This document shows, one piece after another, positions 1 to 7,055 of a DNA stretch of 14,694 bases. The first letter of the stretch is position 1. Every line of letters starts with the position of its first letter. The notes beneath the pieces were generated by a model. It was not told where the DNA came from. It was given only the letters and a program-made list of their open reading frames with translations, and did not search any database. This DNA is from Holosporales bacterium (lineage in GTDB: Bacteria; Pseudomonadota; Alphaproteobacteria; RUG11792). The stretch covers positions 1 to 14,694 of the forward strand of contig JAISID010000047.1 of assembly GCA_031262205.1 (NCBI GenBank), read 5' to 3'. The translations under genes were made by a program, and so were the position numbers.

Positions 1-49
1 CTTTGTTTCAAATCAGAAACGGATGCGGAAAAATACCGAAGGAATCAAT

Positions 50-79
50 ATTGTCGATTGCTGAATTGTCGATTGCTGA
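50..79. repeat. 15-bp perfect tandem duplication
   Basis: The unit ATTGTCGATTGCTGA occurs twice back to back (50-64 and 65-79). It looks like a simple slippage duplication in non-coding DNA; no function is suggested. Confidence 0.9.
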
Positions 80-229
80 TTTATAAAAATCTATAACTCT
101 ACGTCTTTTTAGAATTTTAATAACCTATAATTGGCACGGGAATTTACATATTTAGAAGCAATCGCTTACAGACCTAGTGTTTCAGCGGGTAATTTTTTAT
201 CCTTGCATACTCGTTACGCCTATTTTTCG

Positions 230-259
230 TTGGTTTTTCACCTAATAGATTTATATAAT
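230..259 (+). promoter_or_regulatory. Possible sigma-70 promoter of the BrnQ-type gene
   Basis: A perfect TATAAT at 254-259 is preceded after 18 bp by TTGGTT (230-235), a poor -35. The start codon follows about 30 bp downstream. In such AT-rich DNA a TATAAT can arise by chance, so this is tentative. Confidence 0.3.
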
Positions 260-288
260 TATATGATGTTCCCTATAAATTTCTTTTT

Positions 289-1386
289 ATGTTTCGTAAG
301 TCTTTAATCGCTGGGTTTGCTCTCTTCTCCATCCTATTTGGTTCCGGCAACCTCGTATTTCCTCTTCTTGTCGGCAAGAGATTCCCAGGCGATTGGGGCG
401 TTGCTAGCTTCGGATGGTCTGTCGCCGCCGTTCTTCTTCCGATACTAGGATATTACGGCGCGGTGCTATTTAACGCGGACGCCAAGAAATACTTGGCTCC
501 GCTGGGAAAATACGTAACCGCCGCGTTGATTTTCATCATAATGATGTTGATTGGGCCGTTTGGAGCGATAGCGAGAAATATTAATGTTTCTCTCGGTTGT
601 ATGGTTGTCGTAGCGCCGAATATTTCAAACGTTGCTTTCAACTTCGTTTATTGTGTAATAATGGTTTTCCTAGCGTGGAATCCAAATAGACTCGTTCAAA
701 TTCTCGGAAGCGTTTTCGCTCCTTTAAAACTTATGGGTGTCGCTATAGTTATTTTGGGCGGAAGCTGCTTTTGCGCTCTTAAAGGGAATACTAATTTTTC
801 GAATGAATCTACCGTTAACGTTTTTATAGAAGGATTTAAAACGGGATATCAAACTATGGATTTGCTGGCTGCGATTGCGACGGCTTCCAGCATATATTTG
901 TATATCAAAAATTCTTTGCCTAAAAATAAACAAGAAGACAAGAAAGAGCTTTTAAAATCTTACGGGTATGCCTGCGTCGTTGGAAGCATTATTTTAGTCG
1001 CCGTATATACGGGGCTGATATTTGCCAGTTCTAGATGCTCTTTGCTTCTTGCGGGAGCGCCAGACGAAGAAATATTCGCTAAAATCGCAGACGTTGCAAT
1101 AGGTAGTTACGCGTCTTGGTTCGTCGCGGTTGTGACGACGGTATGCTGTCTTGCGACAAACATAGCTCTTTCTTCTATTTTTATCGACTATGTTTACGAA
1201 GAATTTTGCAAGGAAAAGTTTAGTAGACATGTAATATTAGTAGTCGTTGGAGCTATAGCGTTTGTTATGTCGCTACTTGGATTCGCTAGACTATGTTCTT
1301 TCCTTGGAGCAATTTTAGAAAAAGTTTATCCGTTGTTGATAATTTTTGTCGTCGGCAGGATAGTTCATTATTACGTTAAACGCTAG
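289..1386 (+). CDS. brnQ: BrnQ/LIVCS-family branched-chain amino acid carrier
   Basis: An inner-membrane secondary transporter. Characterised family members import leucine, isoleucine or valine with Na+ or H+. The N-terminus carries the family hallmark: residues 9-28 read as a first helix with FGSGNLVFPLLVG, matching the usual F-G-A-G-N-x-x-F-P-x-x-x-G pattern. The rest is almost entirely hydrophobic helices separated by short polar loops, about 10-12 membrane segments. At 365 residues it is shorter than typical BrnQ (about 430), but it starts and ends cleanly, as compact versions in host-dependent bacteria do. The ATG at 289 lies just before the first helix; no good Shine-Dalgarno is visible. 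It stands alone, 244 bp before a glycosyltransferase. The family call is firm; the exact substrate is inferred. Confidence 0.88.
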   Translation: MFRKSLIAGFALFSILFGSGNLVFPLLVGKRFPGDWGVASFGWSVAAVLLPILGYYGAVLFNADAKKYLAPLGKYVTAALIFIIMMLIGPFGAIARNINVSLGCMVVVAPNISNVAFNFVYCVIMVFLAWNPNRLVQILGSVFAPLKLMGVAIVILGGSCFCALKGNTNFSNESTVNVFIEGFKTGYQTMDLLAAIATASSIYLYIKNSLPKNKQEDKKELLKSYGYACVVGSIILVAVYTGLIFASSRCSLLLAGAPDEEIFAKIADVAIGSYASWFVAVVTTVCCLATNIALSSIFIDYVYEEFCKEKFSRHVILVVVGAIAFVMSLLGFARLCSFLGAILEKVYPLLIIFVVGRIVHYYVKR

Positions 1387-1520
1387 CGACGATTACGCTG
1401 AATTTTCTTGGGGATCATCCTTCAACGCGTAGCGACTTATACTTATAAAATCCCTATTTTTATCTATAGGGCGTCTAGCTCTTAACGACGGCGTATTTCG
1501 CGGTTGTTTATTTATTTTTC

Positions 1521-1552
1521 GGAATCGTCTCTTAAGCGTTGGGAGCGATTCC
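1521..1552. other. Imperfect inverted repeat downstream of the BrnQ-type gene
   Basis: GGAATCG (1521-1527) pairs with CGATTCC (1546-1552), and the inner bases TCTC/GGGAG extend the stem with one bulge. No T-run follows, so a Rho-independent terminator is not convincing. The only other structure between 1387 and 1630 is a weak 6-bp stem at 1452-1471. Confidence 0.35.
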
Positions 1553-1630
1553 CGTTCCTAAAATAATTGAGTTTGTGATAAAATAAATTAATGTTATTCG
1601 GCGTAACGCTAGGAAATTAAAAACTTTAGA

Positions 1631-2512
1631 ATGTATTCGAAACTTTCAGTAATCGTTCCTATTTACAATGCTGAAAAGTATTTAAAAGACTGTTTAGACA
1701 GTTTAATCAACCAAAGTTTTCGTAACATGGAAATCATCTTAGTCGACGACGGTTCGACCGACAATTCTTACGATATTTGCAAAGAATATTCTGAGCTTGA
1801 CGATAGAATAACGATTATTAGACAGAAAAATCAAAAGCAAGGGGCGGCTAGAAATCGAGGAATGGAAGCTGCGACGGGAAAGTACGTCGGGTTTGTGGAT
1901 TCCGACGATTACGTGGATTTAAATTATTTTGAAACGCTTATAAAAGCCGCCCGGAAACATAATGCGGACATGACCGTTTCATCCGTCGTTAAGATCAAGA
2001 ATAACAAACGTAAAACTAAATGGAGGTTTAAAACGGAAGAAACGTTTTGTTCGGATTTTGATAAATTTATCGTTTGTAGCCAAAATAAAAATCTTAGTCC
2101 TTGGAATAAAATTTATAAGAAAGAGTTTTTGGAAAAGTATAAAATCAAGTTTCCAGAAGGAGTATTTTTTGAAGACGGGTTGTTTACTGTTAAAGCCGTT
2201 CACTATGCAAATAGGTTCGTCTCCGTTCCTAACGTTGTTTATTTTTATAGGAAAAATCCAAATTCCACGATTAATTCAAAACAGACGGAGAAACACAAAA
2301 CCGACGCTGTTAACGCGAAGAAGGAGATTCTAAAATTTATAAGGGAACATAACGTAAATATTCCGCCTCATTCTATTCACTTTACAAAAAGTATGATAAA
2401 AGCATTGGGAATCCCAATCTATTCTGTCAAAGAAAATATAAAATACGAGATTCTTTATATCTTCGGTATCATTCCTGTTTTTTGGAAGAAAATTAACGAT
2501 TTTAAAAATTAA
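1631..2512 (+). CDS. Family 2 glycosyltransferase (GT-A fold)
   Basis: It transfers a sugar from a nucleotide-sugar donor, probably to a surface glycan such as lipooligosaccharide core or capsule; acceptor and sugar are unknown. Residues 5-12 (LSVIVPIYN) start the Rossmann-like nucleotide-binding half. VDDGSTD at 38-44 is the typical GT2 donor-binding motif, and VDSDDY at 89-94 holds the metal-binding DXD. GAARNRGMEAATGKYVGF (71-88) is the usual link between them. The C-terminal half is basic and divergent, and the last 30 residues are hydrophobic, possibly a membrane contact. The 293-residue length is normal. Its 3' end (2392-2421) is repeated in inverted orientation 143 bp downstream, in what seems to be a remnant of a related gene. 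Confidence 0.88.
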   Translation: MYSKLSVIVPIYNAEKYLKDCLDSLINQSFRNMEIILVDDGSTDNSYDICKEYSELDDRITIIRQKNQKQGAARNRGMEAATGKYVGFVDSDDYVDLNYFETLIKAARKHNADMTVSSVVKIKNNKRKTKWRFKTEETFCSDFDKFIVCSQNKNLSPWNKIYKKEFLEKYKIKFPEGVFFEDGLFTVKAVHYANRFVSVPNVVYFYRKNPNSTINSKQTEKHKTDAVNAKKEILKFIREHNVNIPPHSIHFTKSMIKALGIPIYSVKENIKYEILYIFGIIPVFWKKINDFKN

Positions 2513-2594
2513 CGTTTTACTAATTGAAATAACTCGCTTTGCGATTTATATACGATAAGCGCTATAGATTGGGATTCCCAACGCTTTTATCATA
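2392..2594. repeat. 30-bp inverted repeat around the glycosyltransferase 3' end
   Basis: The arms are 2392-2421 (inside the gene) and 2565-2594 (downstream), 29 of 30 positions complementary. A transcript running past the stop codon could pair these arms with a loop of about 143 nt. Each arm also has a self-complementary core around GGGAATCCC or GGGATTCCC. Confidence 0.85.
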
Positions 2595-2903
2595 TCATTT
2601 TCCCAGTCGAGTTCTGAACCTGTATATATTTTATATGTTGCTTATAAAACGTCGGGTTAATTCCCATTGCAAAGATGTTGGGAATTATACTCGTAACGCG
2701 TGGCCAGGATATTTAAAATACTCTTAACATAGTTGCCCATCATTCAAATTCCGCTGCGGTAATTTGTTTGTAAGAACCCTAGCTTATCTAGCAGGTTAAA
2801 GGATAAAGGATGATTCTCACGCGAAACGTTGAACTAAAAGAACCCTTAATAGTTCCGTTAGCGTTTGTTTTAAAAATATCCGTAAATAGACGAGGAGGCG
2901 ATA
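2513..2903. other. 391-bp gap between convergent genes
   Basis: It separates the convergent glycosyltransferase and ftsW genes. It contains the antisense glycosyltransferase scrap (2546-2641) and one GGATGATTC motif (2808-2816). No intact gene or convincing terminator is seen in the rest. Confidence 0.6.
2546..2641 (-). pseudogene. Remnant C-terminus of a second glycosyltransferase
   Basis: On the minus strand the frame between stops at 2642-2644 and 2546-2548 reads 31 residues that contain MIKALGIPIYS. This is identical to the same stretch near the C-terminus of the glycosyltransferase at 1631-2512. At DNA level 2565-2594 is the reverse complement of 2392-2421 with one mismatch, a silent GCA/GCG change in an alanine codon. 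The protein similarity fades on both sides, no start codon or catalytic domain survives, and the remnant points the opposite way. An inverted partial duplication followed by decay is the simplest reading; a leftover paralogue is also possible. Confidence 0.6.
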
Positions 2904-4028
2904 TTACAGGATTTCTTGTTTTAGAGAGTTTCGTTTTGTAAGCGCAATAATAATACCGACGCTAATCGCCGAGGATATTAAAGAACTTCCGCCGTAACTT
3001 ATAAACGGCAGGGTCATGCCTTTTGTCGGAATAATATTGAGCGACGAGCAGATATTGACGAAAACCTGCAGGCCGATTTGAACCGCGATTCCGAATACGG
3101 CTGAGAAGCTGAATATGCTGGAAGATTTCATTACCCTGATAAAAGAGCGGATGATAAAAGCTGAGAAAAGCCCTATTATGAAGACGCACATTATAAACCC
3201 GAACTCTTCGCCGATAACTGAAAAAACAAAGTCTGAGTGAGAATCTGGCAAGAGCGTTTTTACGACGCCTTCTCCAGGACCTTTCCCGAGAAAGCCGCCG
3301 TTTTTGAACGCGTCGATTGATTTTTGAATTTGGTATAAATCAACGTCTTCTCCTTGCCTCGTTATGAACCTGTTTATTCTGTCTGCAAAGTGCGGGAATA
3401 CGAAGTATAGTCCTATCATTGAACCTAAGCCTAACGAAACAAATAATCCCACGAAAAAAATAGAAAGCCCTGAGATAAATAATTGAGCGAACCAGGTGAA
3501 CATTATAACGACGACCATTCCAACGTCTGGTTGTAAGAGCAGTAAAGAAACTGCTAATGAAACGCTTATAAATGAAAAAAGTATTCCTGGGAATCGCCTG
3601 TCTCTATATTGTTCGGCTATGAGCCATGCGGTCAGGATCGTCAAACTCGGTTTTAAAAACTCCGACGGTTGAAAGGATAATCCCAGGAAGCTAATCCATC
3701 TTCTTGCTCCTTTTATCTCGTTTCCCCAAAATAACGAGCCGACTATTAATAGCAAGCATAAAACATAACCAAGTATCGACATAAGCCGTATGTGTCTCGC
3801 TTGCAGGAACGAAATGAAAAATATTATGAGAACCGCAATCGGGACGGCTATCACGTGGCGTTTGGCAAAGTAAAACGGACTTAACTCCAATTTCATTGCA
3901 ACCGACGGAGTCGCTATAATGCTGACCCAAATGCCTATCGCAATAATTGCTAAAATGAAAAACAGCGAAATTCGATCTATTGAAGTTATCCATTTTCTAA
4001 ATAGATTGTTAAATCCTTTGTTAGCCAT
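2904..4028 (-). CDS. ftsW: FtsW, septal peptidoglycan glycosyltransferase (SEDS family)
   Basis: FtsW polymerises lipid II into glycan strands at the division septum together with its transpeptidase FtsI, in the inner membrane. The 374-residue protein has about 10 membrane helices. KGARRWISFLGLSFQPSEF (106-124) is the conserved family loop and LGKGPGEG (247-254) precedes LPDSHSDFVFSVIGEEFG (260-277), whose Asp266 matches the catalytic Asp of the family. The end has PTKGMTLPFISYGGSS (334-349). The early ATPSVA stretch and the KGARRW spelling favour FtsW of Alphaproteobacteria over RodA. The start at 4028 is backed by a GAGGGA ribosome site (4033-4038). It is not beside mur/ftsI genes, unlike the usual division cluster, so the cluster has been broken up. 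Confidence 0.92.
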   Translation of the reverse strand: MANKGFNNLFRKWITSIDRISLFFILAIIAIGIWVSIIATPSVAMKLELSPFYFAKRHVIAVPIAVLIIFFISFLQARHIRLMSILGYVLCLLLIVGSLFWGNEIKGARRWISFLGLSFQPSEFLKPSLTILTAWLIAEQYRDRRFPGILFSFISVSLAVSLLLLQPDVGMVVVIMFTWFAQLFISGLSIFFVGLFVSLGLGSMIGLYFVFPHFADRINRFITRQGEDVDLYQIQKSIDAFKNGGFLGKGPGEGVVKTLLPDSHSDFVFSVIGEEFGFIMCVFIIGLFSAFIIRSFIRVMKSSSIFSFSAVFGIAVQIGLQVFVNICSSLNIIPTKGMTLPFISYGGSSLISSAISVGIIIALTKRNSLKQEIL

Positions 4029-4060
4029 TTAATCCCTCTATCTTTATAGAGCATACTATA

Positions 4061-4177
4061 TCACAAATTTGATACGGCTAAGTAGCAATCGATAAAGTTG
4101 TTCATTGCCATATCGCATCCTGGAAATATTGCCCTCAAGTCGTCGGTTGTTATAAACGGCTTACAGACCGTCGGGAA
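4061..4177 (-). pseudogene. Short coding-like remnant upstream of ftsW
   Basis: A 38-codon frame lies between a stop at 4178-4180 and TGA at 4061-4063. It reads as plausible protein, including ITTDDLRAIFPGCDMAMNNF, but has no ATG near its beginning. The pattern vaguely recalls the start of phage or GH19-type lysozymes (I-T-x-x-x-L-x-A-I-F-P), but too little remains to be sure. It ends 32 bp before ftsW. It is most likely the tail or an internal scrap of a lost gene. Confidence 0.3.
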
Positions 4178-4287
4178 CTATGAAACCTCTGGTATCTTGC
4201 GAGTAAGGTTTGTATACAAAAAATAAGAACAAAAAAAGGTTATCGCCAGAGTTAGAATAGAAATTAACTACAAATAAAATTGGCGAA

Positions 4288-4461
4288 ATGCGTAGCTTTG
4301 CTAAAAACCCTACGGCGGCGGGCGAGTATTACCGATTTCCCTCGGGCTTCTCCTCCAACTCTTTCATCTTTATCTTAAACCCTTCAGATTGCAACCAGCG
4401 CCGTTTCGTAAATATCACCCTAGGAGGGTTAACTGAAGCTCTTGAGAATGCCGCCAACTAG
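4288..4461. other. Overlapping antisense short open frames of unknown nature
   Basis: The plus strand has a 57-codon frame from ATG 4288 to TAG 4461. The minus strand has a 42-codon frame (4457 down to 4329) that ends in a lysine- and glutamate-rich tail containing GFKIKMKELEEKPEGN. Both read like protein, so at most one can be coding. The stretch is richer in G+C than its surroundings. It may be a gene scrap or a structured RNA; I recognise neither. Confidence 0.25.
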
Positions 4462-4519
4462 CGAATCTCTAACACGCCAGCTATCGACTATCTCCCCAGA
4501 TAAGGTATGATTCCTTAAA

Positions 4520-4543
4520 GAAATGTTTCACGTGAAACATTTC
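4520..4543. promoter_or_regulatory. parS: parS site 1 (perfect)
   Basis: The core TGTTTCACGTGAAACA (4524-4539) is identical to the widely conserved chromosomal parS, the palindrome bound by ParB for chromosome segregation. Complementarity extends to a perfect 24-bp palindrome. Confidence 0.92.
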
Positions 4544-4751
4544 GACTGGTATCAATGTATACGTTTAATGGATTGTTGTTTGACAAGAAGATTATTGTCG
4601 AATTCAATATTAAATTGTTTTGCTATGGAAAAATTAAACGAAAATGCTTGTGATTAAGCTATTTGTTCTTTATTCATGTATATTCCCTCTTGAAAAGTAT
4701 TAAAAATTAGTTAATTATATTAATAGTCGCCTTTTTTAGTTAGGTTGATTT

Positions 4752-4958
4752 ATGTCGTTTTATTCAGTTGGTAAGAATGAGATATGTAGTCTCCTTGAAA
4801 AAGAGGAAAAAATAAAGAGACAATTAAAGAAAATTGAAAATAGTCGTCAGCGGGAAATTTCCAGTTTCAAGGCTATAAAACTTAAAAATGAAATGCTAAA
4901 AATACAGAATGAGTTGAAAGTTTTATCCTTTGGAAACGACGACGATGGGATAGCCTAA
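4752..4958 (+). CDS. Small predicted coiled-coil protein, unknown function
   Basis: Sixty-eight residues, very rich in Lys and Glu. Residues 8-58 (for example LLEKEEKIKRQLKKIENS) have the spacing of a coiled coil. There is no signal peptide, membrane segment or known motif, and it ends in an acidic GNDDDG tail. The ATG at 4752 has only a weak TTAGG upstream. It is flanked by long gaps on both sides (parS to the left, lpxK converging from the right), so context does not help. It could be a real small gene or a surviving piece of a longer one. Confidence 0.5.
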   Translation: MSFYSVGKNEICSLLEKEEKIKRQLKKIENSRQREISSFKAIKLKNEMLKIQNELKVLSFGNDDDGIA

Positions 4959-5203
4959 TTGTCGCTCGGCATTCGGTAAAACGGCAATTCATATAATTGA
5001 AAATAATTAGAATCGATGGGAAGCGTACCCTGACATCCTGCGCATTTCATTTATAGTTAATTCCCGTCGGCAATTTAACGACAACTCTTCTTTTTGGTCT
5101 TATTTTTTGCGTATAAGTCTCGCTAGTATTACATCAGGGGATGATTCCCGAATTGATTAACCAAAAATGAAATTTACGGAATAGCAAAGTATGATTTTCT
5201 AAG

Positions 5204-6214
5204 TTATTTCGTTTCGGAAGCATGCTTTTGAAGCAAGAGTTTGAGAAGCGTTTTTTGAAGATCGTCGTCTTCTAATTTCAATTTAACCCTAACGACGGAT
5301 ATGTCGTTCCTAAACACTTTTGGAATTTTTACATAGTCTTTCATGGTTGTCGTTAACGTCGCTCCAGCGCGTTTTGCCGCATTTATAAGTTTTTGAATTT
5401 CCGTTATCGTATAAGAATGATGGTCTGGAAAAATTACAAAATCTATAATTTCATAACCGCATTCTTCAAGCGTTTTCTTAAATTTGCTTGGGAACCCGAG
5501 ACCGCAGAATCCTAATACTTTATTATTTTCCACTTTGGCGAAGTCTACGATTTTCATTCTTGCATAGTGAATTGGAATATTTGGATTTATGCTCTTAATC
5601 TTATCTTCAATTTTTTGGTTTTTCTCTCCAATAATTAAAACGACGTCCGATTTTCTAACGCCGGTGGAAATAGATTCTCTAAGAGGTCCCGCCGGCAATA
5701 AATACTCGTTGGCAAACCCTTGTATTGAATCCACGACCAGGATTTTGAAATTTTTTTCTATCGAATTATTCTGAAGGCCGTCGTCCATGACTATAACGTC
5801 TGCTCCAGCTGAAACAGCGGCTCTGCCTGAGTGAACTCTATTTTTTCCGATCCATGTGGGGGCGACTTTTGCCAATAAAAGAGACTCGTCTCCCACCTGA
5901 AGGTAAGAGTGTAAAGTTGGATCGACTCTTACGACATTTTTTAAATATCCGCCGTAACCGGAAGTTAAGATGTGAGGGTTTAGGGAATTTGCTTTCAATA
6001 TGTCGCAAATTAATTCTACCGTCGGCGTTTTTCCAGCTCCGCCTAAAACTATGTTTCCAGCGCAGATTACCGGGACTTTTACTTTTTCCGGCGCGACGGA
6101 GTTTATCTTTGCGTTTGAAATAAAACTATATACCCGCGATAACGGTTCTAAGGCCTTTGCAAGTCTGCTATTTTTATCGCTCCAAAATTTAGGGTCTCTA
6201 AAAAATTTCAACAC
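5204..6214 (-). CDS. lpxK: Tetraacyldisaccharide 4'-kinase LpxK
   Basis: It phosphorylates the 4' position of the tetraacylated disaccharide to give lipid IVA, the sixth step of lipid A synthesis, on the inner membrane. With the start chosen here, AGNIVLGGAGKTP (52-64) is the P-loop and VIVMDDGLQN (140-149) is the characteristic family motif. RDPKFW at 6-11 is the usual N-terminal opening. Length 336 is normal. No ATG fits: GTG at 6214 or TTG at 6211 lies just before the conserved opening. The open frame continues upstream into the tRNA-Gly gene, which cannot be translated, so that extension is rejected. It lies 35 bp after tRNA-Gly and is probably co-transcribed with it. The ribosome site is weak. 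Confidence 0.92.
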   Translation of the reverse strand: MLKFFRDPKFWSDKNSRLAKALEPLSRVYSFISNAKINSVAPEKVKVPVICAGNIVLGGAGKTPTVELICDILKANSLNPHILTSGYGGYLKNVVRVDPTLHSYLQVGDESLLLAKVAPTWIGKNRVHSGRAAVSAGADVIVMDDGLQNNSIEKNFKILVVDSIQGFANEYLLPAGPLRESISTGVRKSDVVLIIGEKNQKIEDKIKSINPNIPIHYARMKIVDFAKVENNKVLGFCGLGFPSKFKKTLEECGYEIIDFVIFPDHHSYTITEIQKLINAAKRAGATLTTTMKDYVKIPKVFRNDISVVRVKLKLEDDDLQKTLLKLLLQKHASETK

Positions 6215-6249
6215 AAATGGAAACCAAAAATTACAATAATTTATATATT

Positions 6250-6323
6250 TGGAGCGGGTGATGGGAATCGGACCCACGTAGCCAGCTTGGAAGGCTGGGG
6301 CTTTACCATTAAGCTACACCCGC
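6250..6323 (-). tRNA. tRNA-Gly (anticodon TCC)
   Basis: The acceptor stem GCGGGTG pairs with CACCCGC, and CCA is encoded at 6252-6250. The anticodon stem CCAGC/GCTGG encloses loop CTTCCAA with anticodon TCC. The T arm has GTGGG-TCCGATT-CCCAT. Total length 74. It follows tRNA-Tyr by 9 bp in the same transcript. Confidence 0.96.
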
Positions 6324-6332
6324 ATAAACTCC

Positions 6333-6418
6333 TGGTGGAAGGGGTAAGATTCGAACTTACGTAGACTAACGTCGGCAGATTTACAGTCTGCAGCCTTTAA
6401 CCACTCGGCCACCCTTCC
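6333..6418 (-). tRNA. tRNA-Tyr (anticodon GTA)
   Basis: The acceptor stem GGAAGGG pairs with CCCTTCC, followed by A and an encoded CCA. The anticodon stem GCAGA/TCTGC encloses CTGTAAA, giving anticodon GTA. The long variable arm and total length of 86 are typical of bacterial tRNA-Tyr. It is the first gene behind the promoter at 6429-6458. Confidence 0.96.
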
Positions 6419-6428
6419 AACTTAATAT

Positions 6429-6458
6429 ATAATAGAATACGCAACTCTGAAGAGTCAA
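6429..6458 (-). promoter_or_regulatory. Promoter of the tRNA-Tyr/tRNA-Gly/lpxK transcript
   Basis: On the minus strand TTGACT (6458-6453) and TATTAT (6434-6429) are separated by 18 bp. The -10 ends about 10 bp before the tRNA-Tyr 5' end, the expected distance for a stable-RNA promoter. This is the best-looking promoter in the window. Confidence 0.65.
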
Positions 6459-6734
6459 GATATCAGTTTATGTTTCGGATTGAAATAATAATGAACAATA
6501 TTATAGGAAATCGCCTAGCCTGCGACTATAACCTTAAAGCATATTTTATAATAAATATATTACTTTATAACCTAATTCTAAATATTTACGGCGCGTCTTC
6601 TTGCAAAAAACTGAGCTTTGCAGCTCGTCGAGAACTATACGAGTCAGGCGCTAAATTAAAAAATGTTTCACGCGAGACATTCGCTATAGCGGTAGTCAAA
6701 CCATATTAACAGAGCTTGAAGTTTTTGTAAGCGA
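6459..6734. other. Gene-free stretch upstream of the first composite repeat
   Basis: It holds a parS-like site at 6664-6679. A 79-codon open frame crosses the segment, but it has no recognisable motif and runs straight through the parS-like site, so it is not called as a gene. Confidence 0.5.
6664..6679. promoter_or_regulatory. parS: parS-like site 2 (two changes)
   Basis: TGTTTCACGCGAGACA differs from the consensus at two positions, both in the right half. It may be a weakened ParB site. It lies 137 bp left of cloverleaf element A1. Confidence 0.65.
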
Positions 6735-6816
6735 GTTATATACGAGGAACATAGTTGAAAGTTAGGAATACGCTAATAGAGTATTATTTACAAACATACA
6801 TATTAAAATTTCATAT

Positions 6817-6905
6817 TTGAGAGGGCGGCGGCTTCCGCAGTGTTAACTGCGGCCGAGCTGTAAAGCTCGGGTTCGGCTTCGCCGAACAAGCCGCCGCCCT
6901 CTCAA
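6817..6905. repeat. Element A1: 89-bp four-way-junction palindrome
   Basis: An 18-bp perfect outer stem (6817-6834 with 6888-6905) encloses three adjacent hairpins, each with a 7-bp stem. Hairpin 1 is 6835-6852 (CCGCAGT/ACTGCGG), hairpin 2 is 6853-6870 (CCGAGCT/AGCTCGG) and hairpin 3 is 6871-6887 (GTTCGGC/GCCGAAC). Loops are 4, 4 and 3 nt, and no base is unpaired at the junction. The fold works as DNA cruciform or as RNA. Confidence 0.93.
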
Positions 6906-6909
6906 TTAT

Positions 6910-7055
6910 AATATTTATCTTTTAGCTCACTCGATTATACCGATTTATTAGAAGCGCAGCTTGTCAAGGGACGCCTCGTTTTACTCGGCTCTCATGCCCT
7001 TGACAAGCCGCTTTATAAATCGGTCTCGTTTCTCTCGTTCCAAAAGATAAATATT
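6910..7055. repeat. Element B1: long nested hairpin
   Basis: Three nested inverted repeats share a centre: outer 14 bp (6910-6923 with 7042-7055, AATATTTATCTTTT), middle 10 bp (6939-6948 with 7015-7024, ACCGATTTAT) and inner 12 bp (6959-6970 with 6997-7008, GCTTGTCAAGGG). The apical loop is about 26 nt. It follows A1 by 4 bp. Confidence 0.9.

Larger units (their letters stand above)
1..288. other. Gene-free left edge upstream of the BrnQ-type carrier
   Basis: No supported gene lies here. It is AT-rich and holds a 15-bp tandem duplication (50-79) and a possible promoter close to the next gene. It may carry the tail of a feature lying outside the window, which cannot be judged. Confidence 0.5.
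4029..4751. other. 723-bp intergenic stretch with remnants and a parS site
   Basis: No intact gene is supported here. It contains the remnant at 4061-4177, two overlapping antisense short frames at 4288-4461, a perfect parS palindrome at 4520-4543, and an AT-rich end (4560-4751) with nothing recognisable. Confidence 0.6.
6735..7055 (+). repeat. Composite repeat copy 1 (leader, element A1, element B1)
   Basis: About 320 bp match 13884-14242 in the same orientation. The match includes an 80-100 bp leader containing ATTATTTACAAACATACAT, then a cloverleaf palindrome, then a long hairpin. The copies differ by point changes and small indels. The repeat contains no open frame of note and looks like a non-autonomous mobile or amplified palindromic element. 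No terminal inverted repeat spanning the whole unit and no target duplication could be seen by eye. Confidence 0.85.

Noticed and set aside
132..147. TGGCACG resembling a sigma-54 -24 element upstream of the BrnQ-type gene
   Set aside because: The -12 half reads TTTA instead of TTGC, and no activator site or other support is present.
4209..4220. 12-bp palindrome TTTGTATACAAA
   Set aside because: A few palindromes of this length are expected by chance in 14.7 kb; no repeat or nearby promoter supports it.
6215..6277. N-terminal extension of LpxK in an open frame
   Set aside because: It runs into the tRNA-Gly gene and lies before the conserved LpxK opening.
6470..6709. 79-codon plus-strand frame
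   Set aside because: No motif or ribosome site, and it reads through a parS-like palindrome.
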